From positions 10,452,501-10,516,500 of the forward strand of contig OU862908.1 in the NCBI GenBank assembly GCA_917880885.1: a DNA stretch of 64,000 nt, in the 5' to 3' direction. The notes beneath the pieces are model-generated. The model was not told the origin of the DNA. It was given only the letters and a program-made list of their open reading frames with translations, and did not search any database. The stretch is from Limnephilus marmoratus. Lineage: Eukaryota; Arthropoda; Insecta; Trichoptera; Limnephilidae. Position 1 is the stretch's first letter. Every line of letters starts with the position of its first letter. A program made the translations under genes and the position numbers. This document shows, in pieces, positions 43,101 through 52,125 of the stretch.

Positions 43101-43753
43101 CAGTGCTTTCGGAATCTCATTTGAATAAAGAATTTACATAACATCTTATAAAATCTGTGTTACTGGGAGCACATTTGAAAAAGGAATTTACAAGAGTTCA
43201 TACAAAATCTGTGTTGCCGGGAACTCATTTGAAAAACGAATTTACAGGAGTTTGTATAAATCTGTCCTTTTAAAATTTCATTTGAAAAAAAGAATTGATA
43301 TTAGTTCTTACCTGGGGCGAACTTGAGTCCCATCCAGACTGAGAAGGGCATGACTCCGTGGTGGATGACGTGGAGGGTGGAAACGTGGTTGTCTTTCTTT
43401 CTCAGGATGAAGAAGAGGGTATCAAAGAACTCCGTGAACTTAGAGAAATAGTACCACCAGCATGTAGTAGCCATCTACAAGAAGAAAAAAATTTATAATA
43501 TTTCACTAAGCAATTCTTAAATGGGATAAGTCAGTACTTATTGAATTTGATCAGTTGACTGCTAGCCGAGTGCCCTACCCACTGGGCCATCAGTGCTATG
43601 TATATAGATGCATGTATTATCTCCCTCTTGCAAAGATACTAGGCACATATTATATTGACGATGATAACTTACCCTGATTGCTTTTGGTCTGTTGGAGTAG
43701 TCGACAGGTTGACATCTCAAGTCATAGTCTCCCCACCACCCACTCATCATGTA
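39921..43753 (-). CDS. ELOVL: ELOVL-family very-long-chain fatty acid elongase, five 3' exons
   Basis: Spliced exons 43753-43673, 43474-43312, 42018-41882, 41772-41590 and 40166-39921 (stop TGA at 39923-39921) join in frame to give 269 residues. All four internal junctions have GT donors and AG acceptors. The product is the condensing enzyme of the ER fatty acid elongation cycle, joining malonyl-CoA to an acyl-CoA. Evidence: MSGWWGDYDLRCQPVDYS, CWWYYFSKFTEFFDT, the catalytic HVIHH box in LHVIHHGVMPFSVWMG, GGHSTFFALLNTFVHIVMY, then multiple hydrophobic membrane spans and a hydrophilic Asn/Gly-rich tail. Family members are about 270-350 residues, so roughly the first 60-80 (start codon and first membrane span) are missing; no matching exon was found between 43754 and 64000. 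The tail ends GQKDQ without an obvious dilysine retrieval signal. The paralogue within the insect ELOVL1/7-like group is not determined. Confidence 0.93.
40265..41215 (-). pseudogene. Decayed mariner transposase in the last ELOVL intron
   Basis: Minus-strand pieces: LHHNNAPWHN, LVREFLTKNN and, in a shifted frame, QQPYNSRDLASCNFFLF (41213-41083), then RKCVAVDGEYFEGNHIDF (about 40340-40285), the C-terminus. Both visible catalytic aspartates are changed to asparagine (HHDN to HHNN, CDF to CNF), and there are stops. A MITE separates the two parts. No terminal repeats were found. Confidence 0.8.
40454..41076. mobile_element. MITE nested in the mariner remnant
   Basis: The ends GTTGAACCAATGACGTTATA and, inverted, GTTCAACTCAATGACGTTAT share ~30 bp through ATAAATAGA. 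The interior is AT-rich and non-coding, about 620 bp. Mariner coding fragments lie on both sides. Confidence 0.75.
41590..41772 (-). CDS. ELOVL: ELOVL exon d
   Basis: 183 bases, 61 codons, phase 0 at both ends; acceptor CTTTTAG, donor ATG/GTAAGC. It encodes IQFVAIFSHQLQLLFRDCNY, a hydrophobic span MHGFLFLFLFSDFYKTKY and the start of the cytosolic tail. Confidence 0.95.
41882..42018 (-). CDS. ELOVL: ELOVL exon c
   Basis: 137 bases, completing the split glycine codon and ending in phase 0; acceptor TTTGCAG, donor ATG/GTAAAT. It encodes GGHSTFFALLNTFVHIVMYF and YYMVAAMGPRFQKYIWWKKY, two of the most conserved ELOVL blocks, with a membrane span in the first. Confidence 0.95.
42093..42447 (+). repeat. 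Dispersed repeat family R, copy in an ELOVL intron
   Basis: A near-complete single unit: CATTAGCTCCAGGAGGCC, GGGGATGCTGTGTGAAG, TGTGTCCAGGGGTGACGG, CTCACCCCATGAACCCGGGC, AAGTCACCAAATGTAGCGAG, ending near GATCTATGACAGGAATG. Its end continues further than the 29876-30706 copy and matches the start of the inverted copy at 52663. Confidence 0.8.
43007..43311 (-). repeat. ~55-bp tandem array abutting the exon b splice donor
   Basis: Six diverged units of 53-57 bp, each with a form of ATTTGAAAAAAGAATTGACA, GAGTTCTTATAAAATCTG and GGGAACTC. The last unit, nearest the exon, runs straight into the donor (TTAGTTCTTACCTG on plus), so the repeated sequence derives from, or has captured, the 5' end of the intron. 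Confidence 0.8.
43312..43474 (-). CDS. ELOVL: ELOVL exon b, with the histidine box
   Basis: 163 bases, starts in phase 0 and ends with one base of a glycine codon; acceptor TTGTAG, donor CAG/GTAAGA. It encodes CWWYYFSKFTEFFDTLFFIL, RKKDNHVSTLHVIHHGVMPF and SVWMGLKFAP. The HVIHH pair-of-histidine motif is the active-site signature. A 55-bp tandem array begins directly in the downstream intron. Confidence 0.95.
43555..43605 (-). mobile_element. tRNA-like SINE head fragment
   Basis: On minus, GATGGCCCAGTGGGTAGGGC followed by ACTCGGCTAGCAGTC looks like a D arm and anticodon arm (A box). No T arm follows in register, so this is a degenerate SINE head and not a tRNA gene. Confidence 0.4.
43673..43753 (-). 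CDS. ELOVL: ELOVL exon a (first exon found)
   Basis: 81 bases, 27 codons, phase 0 at both ends; acceptor TTTGCAG, donor AGG/GTAAGT. It encodes YMMSGWWGDYDLRCQPVDYS followed by NRPKAIR, the conserved loop after the first membrane span. Since it starts with an acceptor, at least one more coding exon must lie upstream. Confidence 0.92.
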
Positions 43754-43979
43754 CTGCAAAAAAAAGAAAAATCATTGATAAATTGCCAAGCAATTAATAG
43801 CACTACAGGTTGTTTTCACACTTTTATGCGGCTATGTGGCAGAATCTTAAAGATGGTCCTATTAGAAACAAAGAACTGTCCAATTACATACGTTTCCTAT
43901 GTCATTTGAGACAATTTAAAGTTTACGTCACAATAATAATAATAATGCCGTCAACTTGTTGTTGCTTTGCAATGTTTAA

Positions 43980-44580
43980 CCCTTAATTAGGCGCATGGGG
44001 TCGAGACTATTTCAAATTGAAAACGAAACATGTTAGAGTGTTTGGAATGCGACAGCGCTTTTTCTAGCTTCCTACCTTCCCGTGGGGTATGCAAATCAGT
44101 CGCGGCCAGAAAACCAACGCATACGCATTTTGCTACTCACTCGCTGCTCTTTTGGGTGCTGACCCCATGCGACCAATTACGTAACAATTTTTGGCGAAAG
44201 GTAAGTTTTACAGTAGTACCAAATAAGCGCCATAAGTGTGGTAAATTTATTTGTCAGCAACACTTCAGGGGTGACTGCATTGGATGCAGAATTGATGAAT
44301 CTGCTGATGAGACTGAATAAATATTTTTTAATGTTGATCTCGGCTATACCAAAAATTATTAGTTTTAAGAGAGTTTAGAAGCTGTTTTATTTTTTTAATT
44401 GTTTTAAGTCAAAGTTGTTTTTGTTTCTTGATATTAATTATAATAAAGTATTTTAATATTTTTGATAATATATACTTCGTTTTATTTATTTCTTCCACTC
44501 CATTTTCATTTATTTCTTTGGGGTCAGTAGAGACCCCATATTACTAATTGTGTGATTTTCTTATTGTGCCTAATTAAGGG
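43980..44580 (+). mobile_element. Internally deleted piggyBac-like element
   Basis: TTAA duplications flank it exactly (43976-43979 and 44581-44584), the piggyBac hallmark. The ends are CCCTTAATTAGGCGCATGGG and, inverted, CCCTTAATTAGGCACAATAA, identical for 13 bases. At 601 bp it lacks almost the entire transposase; only a C-terminal cysteine-rich stretch remains (separate entry). A GGGGTC-rich motif repeats near both ends. Confidence 0.92.
44170..44320 (+). pseudogene. piggyBac transposase C-terminal cysteine-rich domain remnant
   Basis: The frame ends VVPNKRHKCGKFICQQHFRG, DCIGCRIDESADETE and stop. The CGKxxCxxH...CxxC spacing resembles the C-terminal zinc-binding domain of piggyBac-type transposases, used to bind the element ends. 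The catalytic DDD core is absent. The frame opens at 44030, but the first ~50 residues do not look conserved. Confidence 0.75.
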
Positions 44581-44584
44581 TTAA

Positions 44585-44981
44585 TAATAGGGGTGAACTT
44601 GTGTTTCCAAAAAATGGATTAATTCCATCAAACGTTAGAAAAGGATAACCTTCGATGAATCTTAACCATTCGTCCTTTATGGTATGTGATTCTCAATTTT
44701 AATAATTTTGAATCACCAATATAAAGAATAAGTATTATAAATGCTATACAAGAATGGTAAGATTAATAAAAAATTTACGTAGAATGTACAATAAAATTGT
44801 GATTGTCAGTATTTAGTTTCGTTGTAAATTTTTGATCAGAAATAATTATTATTTCAGACAGTTCTGTATTATTTTTATTATTATTCATTTTACTTTTGAA
44901 GCAGAAAACAACAATTAATCGAAAAAAGTGCGCCTATGCGGTAAACAAACGAATCGAAATAGTAGTCCGTATTCCATAGAT
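44585..44981. other. No gene seen
   Basis: AT-rich DNA between two transposons. No recognisable features. Confidence 0.4.
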
Positions 44982-45367
44982 CAGTGGTTCCCAACCTTTT
45001 TCTGACCCGGGACCACTTGTATGTTTATTTTTTCATTTGTGTTTGGTCAACTTTAATGGGGTTATCCGCCCGATCCATCCTAATGCTAGCATGGGTGGCA
45101 CCCGGGACGGATTGCACAACGGGAGAGGCGTAATGGGATAGGGTAGGATGGGTTCTAGCAGAATATTTACCACAGCGGAGGGGGTAGAACGGGGTAGGAT
45201 GGGGTGGGGCGAAACAGAATACCATAATGGCCACTGACCACAAGGTACAATAATGATAAACTGAATATTTTCCCGATTTTTTTTATTCAGACTTCTCGAC
45301 CAGGAACCGCCCGGACCATCGCGGACCATCTTCTAGCCTCCTGCGGACCACTGGTTGGGAAACCTTG
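44982..45367. mobile_element. hAT-type MITE (386 bp)
   Basis: The ends are CAGTGGTTCCCAACCTTTTT and, inverted, CAAGGTTTCCCAACCAGTGG. The 8-bp duplication CCATAGAT flanks it perfectly (44974-44981 and 45368-45375). The interior is GC-rich (45050-45200), and the frames there on minus are not genes. Confidence 0.93.
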
Positions 45368-45654
45368 CCATAGATGGACAGCCTGTAAATGGCCCATTTC
45401 AACACATTAAAAAAATAACGTGGCAAGGTAGATACTTATTTAATTTAAATGATTATTTTTTAAAGCATACTAATTTGAATAATATAATTAATAGTAATTA
45501 AATAATTTTAATTGTTATCACCAATTTGCTGGAACATTGAATTGCAGGCTCATTAGCATACACATATTTATATCGGATCAACTAATTTTCAAGTAAATTA
45601 TAAAATTACTGTTGAGATAATATAATATCATGACATCCAATACGATTAACCCCT

Positions 45655-46665
45655 CAGACCTGGGGCCAATTTCGTCGGAAGGTCAAAATATTGTGATACT
45701 TTCCAACAAAATCTAAATAAAAGGTATTCTGAACGCACCCGAAAACTAAACATTGTTTTTGAAAAGTGTTGAAATACGCTTTAAAATTTCATAATTCGAA
45801 ATAATCATATATTTTTTTTAGATATAAAATTTCTGAATGCAAACATAAAAAAGTTTTACAATGTTACCCTTACCCGTTTTTTCTAACAAAAAATACTGAT
45901 AACGAAAAAAAAAAAAAAAACACACGCTTATTTTATTAGGCATATGTATTTTAAACATTATCGTCAACTCACTTTTTTGTCGTTTCATGTAAAATAAATA
46001 ATAAAAATTTCCCAAAGTTTCGTAATTATTTTTCAAATTGCGGTCGGAAACTTTGGATTCGTAAAGTTGTACATTTGAATTATTTTGCCGTTATATAAAA
46101 CGTGGTGTTTTTTCTTTCTGACACCGTGTAGATCATAGATTCTCAACCTTATTTTACCCATCGCCCACTTGGAGAATTTTTTTTTTTCTACTAGTGCCCC
46201 CTATTTTTATCACGGATGATACCTTTATTGAATATATTATACCTATGTTATTTATTATACCTTCTTGTTTAGCAAGTTACAAAAGCAAATCTTTTGTATT
46301 TTAAGTACCGGTTTCCTACCTCCTTTCTTCTTATATTCATGATACATTGTCAATTCTCAATTATAATAATACTCGTAAGTGATTAGCGTGTTTTTTTGTC
46401 TTTTTAGATAATTTTTTTTACCTGCCAGCGCCCTCAGTGTGCCATCTCAACGCCCTCTAATTTTCTCTGCGTCTTCTATCGCCCCCCCCCCCCCCCCCTG
46501 AAAGTCTGAAACGCCCACAAGGAGGCGTTATCGCCCACGTTGAGAACCTATGGTGTAGATCATATTTCTAATCGTGATAGTAAGGGAGACACTCCGATTT
46601 CTATGAGACCTACATGAGTTGTTCCGAAAACCGAACAAATTAGCCTGAAATATTGTTTAATATTG
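45655..46665 (-). repeat. Dispersed repeat family X, inverted copy split by a hAT MITE
   Basis: Minus-strand similarity to 29330-29866 and 60790-61235 includes GGTCGGAAACTTTGGATTCG (complement of the CCGACCGCAATTTG block) and, beyond the MITE, TAAGGGAGACACTCCGATTT with GAACAAATTAGCCTGAA. The two halves join where the MITE 46134-46552 is removed. Confidence 0.65.
46134..46552. mobile_element. hAT-type MITE (419 bp)
   Basis: The ends are CATAGATTCTCAACCTTATT and, inverted, CATAGGTTCTCAACGTGGGC. The 8-bp duplication GTGTAGAT lies at 46126-46133 and 46553-46560. Inside the right end is a run of 17 C. It is nested in repeat X. Confidence 0.93.
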
Positions 46666-47371
46666 TGAAGTGGGCGTAGCGAAATATTAATGAATAATTT
46701 TATTAATTCCTCTGAGAAGGGCATGGCGCCATAAACGCCTCATTTTGCAAAATATAGTTGCGTGGCAATTTCGCCGACGCAACGCTAAATTACGTAACGC
46801 TATATCCCTAGACATTGTACCACATAATATATTAAGATGAGGTATTTTCATAATTTACCACAGAGCTCTAAATACCGAAAACTGGGGCGAATGTATCATG
46901 GTAATTGTCTCAAGCCTCGAACATGTTGGGGTTGAACAGACTTGTATTATAAAACATATTATAAAAATATATACTGTTGACAACTTTGCTAGATTCTATT
47001 TGCTAACTAGTCATCTTTTTTTACATATATTATTATTCTGTTTAAATAAAATGTTCCCTGTTATTATATCATTCTATGCTTTAAGAGTACGTCATTTTTT
47101 TTTGTTGTAACACACATTAAATGATTGCATCCTATACCTAAATACTGCTTTTATCATACATACATCATACTTTGTTTTATGTCAGGTCTTATGTAAACCT
47201 AGTACATTATTTAAGTATTACACGAGTACATATTTCTATTCAATTTTGTGTGATTGTAATTCAAATAAACTGCATCACTTCAGCGATATTATTTTTGTGT
47301 ACTCATACATTCTTTTTTTGTTCTTAATACAATACTGTGTACCACGTATACTTATAATCTTATGTATCACT
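46666..47371. other. No gene seen
   Basis: AT-rich DNA. The frame 46898-47110 has no recognisable domain. Confidence 0.4.
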
Positions 47372-48081
47372 TTAAGAGGGAATAACCAGAGAAAATCGGA
47401 ATTATGTCATTTTTAAATCAAATTTTAGAAGTATTGCCTCTTTTCCACAAAAAAATTATAAATTGATTTCGAAAGATTGTTCTTTTATCTAGTAAAGCTA
47501 TGTTTTAAATTTTGAGAAAATATGTTTATTTTTAGTATAATAAGGTTATACCATAGGTCGTTGGCAGATTTGTTAAATTTTCGAACAAAATTTTGTATTA
47601 TACAACACACATTTCAAATTATATAATCATGCAGTAAAATAAATCAATAAATTATCTGGTAAAGCAACGTTTTAGAATTTCAATTTTAGTTTAAATAAAA
47701 TCATTAAAAAAAGATCCGCGCACGTGTTTTGTGACGAAAATATTTCAGTTTGTCTCTTTATTTACGGTCTCACAAACTAATATATTAAGATTTTTTTTAC
47801 ATTTTTATTTTGCTTAGACATTATTGAAAAATTATAAATACTTATGATCAAAAAATAATTACAAAAAGTACATAATTTTAATAGTTTTATCATCACGCTT
47901 TTCAGAATTTTTGGATGTGGGTATAAATTAAAGCCAATTTTGAATTAAATAAAATCGATATTGAGTTATAATTTTAAAAAGCTTGTACGGAGAATAATTA
48001 ATCTTTGTCATTGGAGCCGCCCTGTAGAATCGTCAGAACATCTTTTGACGAAATTTGGATTCTCGGCCGCTGGCTGGTTAA
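47372..48081 (+). mobile_element. TTAA-bounded repeat family Y, copy 1
   Basis: This ~710-bp AT-rich unit opens TTAAGAGGGAATAACCAGAG and closes GGCCGCTGGCTGGTTAA. The same outer bases bound the copy at 61446-62134, and the closing bases bound the third at 63329. Shared inner landmarks include GGTCGTTGGCAGATTTGTTA and AAAAGCTTGTACGGAGAATA. The ends are not inverted repeats of each other. TTAA at the edges suggests piggyBac-type mobility, but that is inference. Confidence 0.65.
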
Positions 48082-48910
48082 AAGTCCTTAATGTAAAGTC
48101 CATTTTATGGCGTTTAGATAAATCAATAAAAATGTTTATGGATTTAATATTATATTAAATGTTAAATTGGTTATAGATTACCACGAAGAAATTGTGATAA
48201 TTAAATGGTGATAAACGGTGGTAATGTAAGTAAGAAGAATTCACCGCCAACAATTAACAACCTGAAATATTCTATGAATACAAAGGAATTACTGAGTTAT
48301 ATGTAGAATCAACAAGTTGCTTCCCGTATTTTCAACTTAAATCATTAATTAAAAGGCGGCAAAAATGTGATAATTGCTCAAATGGTACTATACTTGCAAT
48401 GGCGTTTTAATTTTCTAGTGCCAAAATGTCGGCGTGTCTAATGTTAATTTGTTTGATAAACAACACGGCGGAGTCAACTAGAAAAGCAAATGTCACATTG
48501 CGAATTAGAATTCGCCAATGAGAAAACCACAACCAAATGCAAACCGAAAAAAATCAATTAATAACACAAATAAGGAAAATCTATAGACCGGAAATTTGAA
48601 GCAGCAAAGCGAGCTTTAAGAGTACAATTAACATACTAATTTCGGCTGTCGGTGAGAGGCTAGTAATGTGAAATATTCCTGCGTAATGTGTAACATTATT
48701 TAAGTTCAATTAACTTTCAATCAAATTTGAAACTACTTATCATATCAAAGCGATAAAGTAGGTACCAAAATATATTTTTTAATAAATAATAAGATGCTAA
48801 TATGAATAATTAACCCGAAGTGCGCCGCAGTAGCCGGTAGATATGATCAAAAATATAATTTCCATGCATATTCTAGGGAAAATACTTATGGAAGATTATA
48901 TTTTACAGTT
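48082..48910. other. No gene seen
   Basis: AT-rich DNA with no coding frame, tRNA-like segment or terminal repeat recognised. Confidence 0.4.
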
Positions 48911-50103
48911 ATTTATTTATTTATTTGTAAGAAACAAACAGCTTTTACATAATATACAGTGATAAAAAATATACAAATGAATTGAAGTCACGTCACAGAA
49001 GTTTCTTAGGCGGCCCCTAACGATTCAATTATATTGCTCAATATTACGGTTTGTGCAATATTATTGACCGTTTAGGGTTAATATTGAAGATTGCTCAATG
49101 ATTGAACAAAAGTTTAAGCGAGTTTAAGTTTTATTGCACCATATTTTTCCAATGCATCGTGTAGGGTCAGTATTGCACAATATTTTTTCAATTTTTCATT
49201 TTATCAACTCGAAAACATTGAGCAGTTCGTTTATTGCGCAAAATAATTGATCGTTTGGATTTTAAGCGCCTTTCAATCTTATTGAACAATAAAATATATT
49301 GTACAATGTTATTGTAGCGTCTAGGGGCCGCTTTATGCTAAAGTTCATTGGAAATGAAGTTTTAATATCTTAAAATTAATTTTGGGTTAAAGGAAGGGGA
49401 GAGGAAGAGGAATATAGGAAAAGGATAGGAGATGCTCTCGATACATTCGATACTTTCATATTAATAATAATCGATCGTATGCGTTACTTCATACCGATAT
49501 TTCTTTAGGTTATTACCAAAAATGTCAATGTTATGAAATTTTTATTGAATTGTGCACATACACGAGGAATTGGGGAATTTTTTGTTCTACATGAGTGCAA
49601 ATAGAATAAGTCGCATTGTAGGGTCGATTTTGATGGAATATAAAAAAATTATTAAGTTGGTAAGCTCTGGTGAGTAGAAGTCATTATTCAGAATTTTAAA
49701 CAATAGGATTTGATAAAAAAAATAGACGTCGTGTTTGGAATTGTGAAATTTAATGGATTCGGTATAATTTGAGAAGCGTAAGTTTTATAATTTATGTATT
49801 TAAATTATTATTTTTTTTATTCTTTCAATATGGGCTTGGTAAAAAGGAGTCCATATCGGTGTACAGTGTTCCAAGTGCGGGCGAATATATGAGGTGTAAA
49901 GGGAATATAGAGTGTTTGTATTGCGGAAAGGTTTTGCTATACGAATTATAAATCCCAGCATTTTATTGGCTTTGTTGATGACTTCATTAGTGTGTTGGAT
50001 AAAGTTTAATTTAACATCCAGTGTTATCCCAAAGTCCCTGATATATTCTATTTCGTTGATATGTGTGCTGTTCAATGTGTAAACAAAAGAAATTTTATTT
50101 TAA
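48911..50103 (-). pseudogene. LINE family B, second 5'-truncated copy, split by a MITE
   Basis: On minus, EIEYIRDFGITLDVKLNFIQ, KANKMLGFIIRIAKPFRN and LYTSYIRPHLEHCTPIW match the thumb region of the LINE at 17635-19067 almost residue for residue. The body then drifts out of frame before a 3' end with TTTGTTTCTTACAAATAAAT repeats. A Harbinger-type MITE interrupts the 3' untranslated region at 49009-49332. 5' truncation is near 50103. Confidence 0.85.
49009..49332. mobile_element. PIF/Harbinger-type MITE (324 bp), TTA duplication
   Basis: The ends are GGCGGCCCCTAACG and, inverted, AGCGGCCCCTAGACG, flanked by TTA on each side (49006-49008 and 49333-49335). The related LINE at 15190-15215 gives the unoccupied site (CAGTTTCTTATGCTAATG), so the insertion and its 3-bp duplication are confirmed within this window. 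The 3-bp duplication fits PIF/Harbinger. The interior repeats ATTGAACAATA- and ATTGCACAATA-like words. Confidence 0.88.
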
Positions 50104-50797
50104 AAAATAGTGATTTAGCGTAATGCTAGTGACAGACACACCTATAAAAGCGCCAGCGTTTTTTGGCTTGGCCTATTTCTGCATACAGGAAAATAGGAAA
50201 AATAGCATATCGCTATTTTGCCTATTTGCTTCGCTCTATCTCGCATATTGCACGTATCCGCTAATACTGTGTGTGCGTGTGTGCTACGGGAAATGGCAAA
50301 CGCTTGCATCGTTTTACTGCCTTTGGCGAGCTTTGCTGCCGTATTGACTTGAAATACTAAATACACTAAAATTACAATATCACTTAGTGTGTCACATTCG
50401 AAAATGTTTTTTTTTTCCAATCGGTAAATAGACGGAACGTAAAATTACTTTCCATTGACATCACCAAATAGTTGGCGCGAGTAAATATTTTTTAACATTT
50501 TAATAGATTTTTTTAAGGAATATTTACATTAATATTAACATTGGTGGTAGGTATATGCAAATTTTAAGCGCTCGCGATTTACAAAAAAGCGTGATATTTC
50601 ACGCCTTTAAAACAAAACACTAAAACTCTATTAGTACCTACTAGCACATCATTTAGTATTTTGGATAGCTTTTTACTAAGAACGTATGATATCATCAAGC
50701 AAACTAGGTACCTAGGTACCTTAAGAAAAATTTAAAAAATCTTTTTCTAAAAAATTAAACGTACTGTGGAAGAGGTTACATTAAATGGTGGTACATC
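50104..50797. other. No gene seen
   Basis: No coding similarity was recognised in the short frames at 50123-50347 (+) or 50142-50420 (-). The stretch 50240-50345 is somewhat richer in GC. Confidence 0.4.
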
Positions 50798-50850
50798 CAT
50801 TTTTTTACATTAGCTCCACGCAGGAGGCCCCGAGGAAAATAATTTCCCTC
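50798..50850 (+). repeat. Partial repeat family R, 5' part
   Basis: TTTTTTTACATTAGCTCCAC, GCAGGAGGCCCCGAGG and AAAATAATTTCCCTCC match the opening of family R. The copy stops where a CTCCTCCTC-rich stretch and the RTE LINE begin. Confidence 0.6.
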
Positions 50851-50884
50851 CTTCATGCCTCCTCCTCCTCCTTCTTGCCAAAAT

Positions 50885-52059
50885 CACACCAAATCAATTC
50901 GGTTTCACCCCATCAAAATCTACGACAGACGCATTACAGGCGGTGAGAATAGTAATGGAAAAATACCGTCTCAATAGGGAAAACTTACACTTCATCTTTA
51001 TCGACTTAGAAAAAGCTTTCGACCGGGTGCCAAGAAGACTTGTGTGGCAAGCTATGAGAGCTCAGGAACTACCAGAACATTATGTGAACCTCATAGAAGA
51101 CATGTATAACAATACCCGCACAAGGGTCAGAAGCCCGGTCGGTCTGAGCCAAGAATTCGAGGTTGAGGTGGGAGTTCACCAAGGTTCGGCGCTGAGCCCA
51201 TTACTGTTCAACTTAGTAATGGATTACATCACCAAAAATATTCAAAAGAAACTACCCTGGAACCTTCTGTATGCAGACGATATCGTACTGATTGCCAAAA
51301 CTGCGGAAGATCTGCAAAATACCTTGACAGAATGGATAACAGCACTTGAAACATCAGGACTTCGTGTCAGCAGGTCAAAAACGGAGCACTTGGAATGTAA
51401 TTTCAGCAGTACAGCGAGCAACACCACCGTTTACTATCCAGACAGAATGCCGGTGCCAAAAGTAGAATCCTTCAAATACCTTGGCTCAGTAATAACAAAA
51501 GATGCAAATGTAGAGGCCGATGTATCTCACAGAGTAAATGTTGCGTGGCAGAAGTGGCGATCACTCACTGGAGTACTGTGCGATTCAAGCATGCCCATTC
51601 GCACAAAAGGCAAAATATACAAAACTGCAGTGAGACCAGCAATGCTGTATGGGGCTGAGTGTTGGACAGTGAAGGAAAATCACGTCCAAAAACTGCACGT
51701 TGCAGAAATGAAAATGCTTAGATGGTCAGGTGGGGTTACGAAACTGGACAAAATACGAAACGAACATATAAAAGGTAGTTTCAAGGTAGCCCCCCTTCCT
51801 GAAAAACTAACAGAAAGTCGCTTACGGTGGTATGGTCATGTAATGAGAAGAGACAAAGAACACGTGTGCCATAAAGCGCTAGCTATACCTGAAATAAAAA
51901 AGAGAAGAGGACGCCCCCCTCTGACATAGTGGACCAGCATGGCAAAAATAGCTCAAAATTTCCCCAATCCAACAACCCAAGACCGGTCGTCTTGGCGCAG
52001 ATTGATTAGGAGAGCCGACCCCACTTAAAGTGGGAAGTGGCAAAGAAAAAGAAGAAGAT
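50885..52059 (+). mobile_element. 5'-truncated RTE-clade LINE
   Basis: Coding homology starts in frame at NQFGFTPSKSTTDALQAVR (50890), upstream of the first available methionine, so the 5' end is truncated there. After the ORF stop at 51929 the frame still reads WTSMAKIAQNFPNP ... RSSWRRLIRRADPT to a second stop near 52027, followed by AGTGGGAAGTGGC and a short AGAAAAAGAAGAAG tail, the usual RTE 3' end. Confidence 0.85.
50943..51929 (+). CDS. RTE-type reverse transcriptase (partial, premature stop)
   Basis: A 328-residue frame with HFIFIDLEKAFDRVPRRL (motif A), VGVHQGSALSPLLFNLVMD (motif B), NLLYADDIVLIA (motif C, catalytic YADD), FKYLGSVITKD (thumb), then AECWTVKENHVQKLHVAEMK and LTESRLRWYGHVMRR. 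This order and wording typify RTE-clade LINEs, which are short, single-ORF elements. The finger domain and endonuclease that should precede residue 1 are missing, and a TAG cuts the last ~30 residues. The catalytic motifs are otherwise undamaged, implying moderate age. Confidence 0.9.
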   Translation: MRIVMEKYRLNRENLHFIFIDLEKAFDRVPRRLVWQAMRAQELPEHYVNLIEDMYNNTRTRVRSPVGLSQEFEVEVGVHQGSALSPLLFNLVMDYITKNIQKKLPWNLLYADDIVLIAKTAEDLQNTLTEWITALETSGLRVSRSKTEHLECNFSSTASNTTVYYPDRMPVPKVESFKYLGSVITKDANVEADVSHRVNVAWQKWRSLTGVLCDSSMPIRTKGKIYKTAVRPAMLYGAECWTVKENHVQKLHVAEMKMLRWSGGVTKLDKIRNEHIKGSFKVAPLPEKLTESRLRWYGHVMRRDKEHVCHKALAIPEIKKRRGRPPLT

Positions 52060-52072
52060 GCCCTTTTCCCTA

Positions 52073-52125
52073 AAAAAAAACCCTCCATACAGCATCCCCG
52101 AGGATGACCTAGGGAAGTTTTTTCA
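52073..52125 (-). repeat. Partial repeat family R, inverted
   Basis: On minus, AACTTCCCTAGGTCATCC, TCGGGGATGCTGTATGGAGG and GTTTTTTTTTAGGG match the second block of family R. Its orientation is opposite to the piece at 50798, so the two are separate copies on each side of the RTE LINE. Confidence 0.6.
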
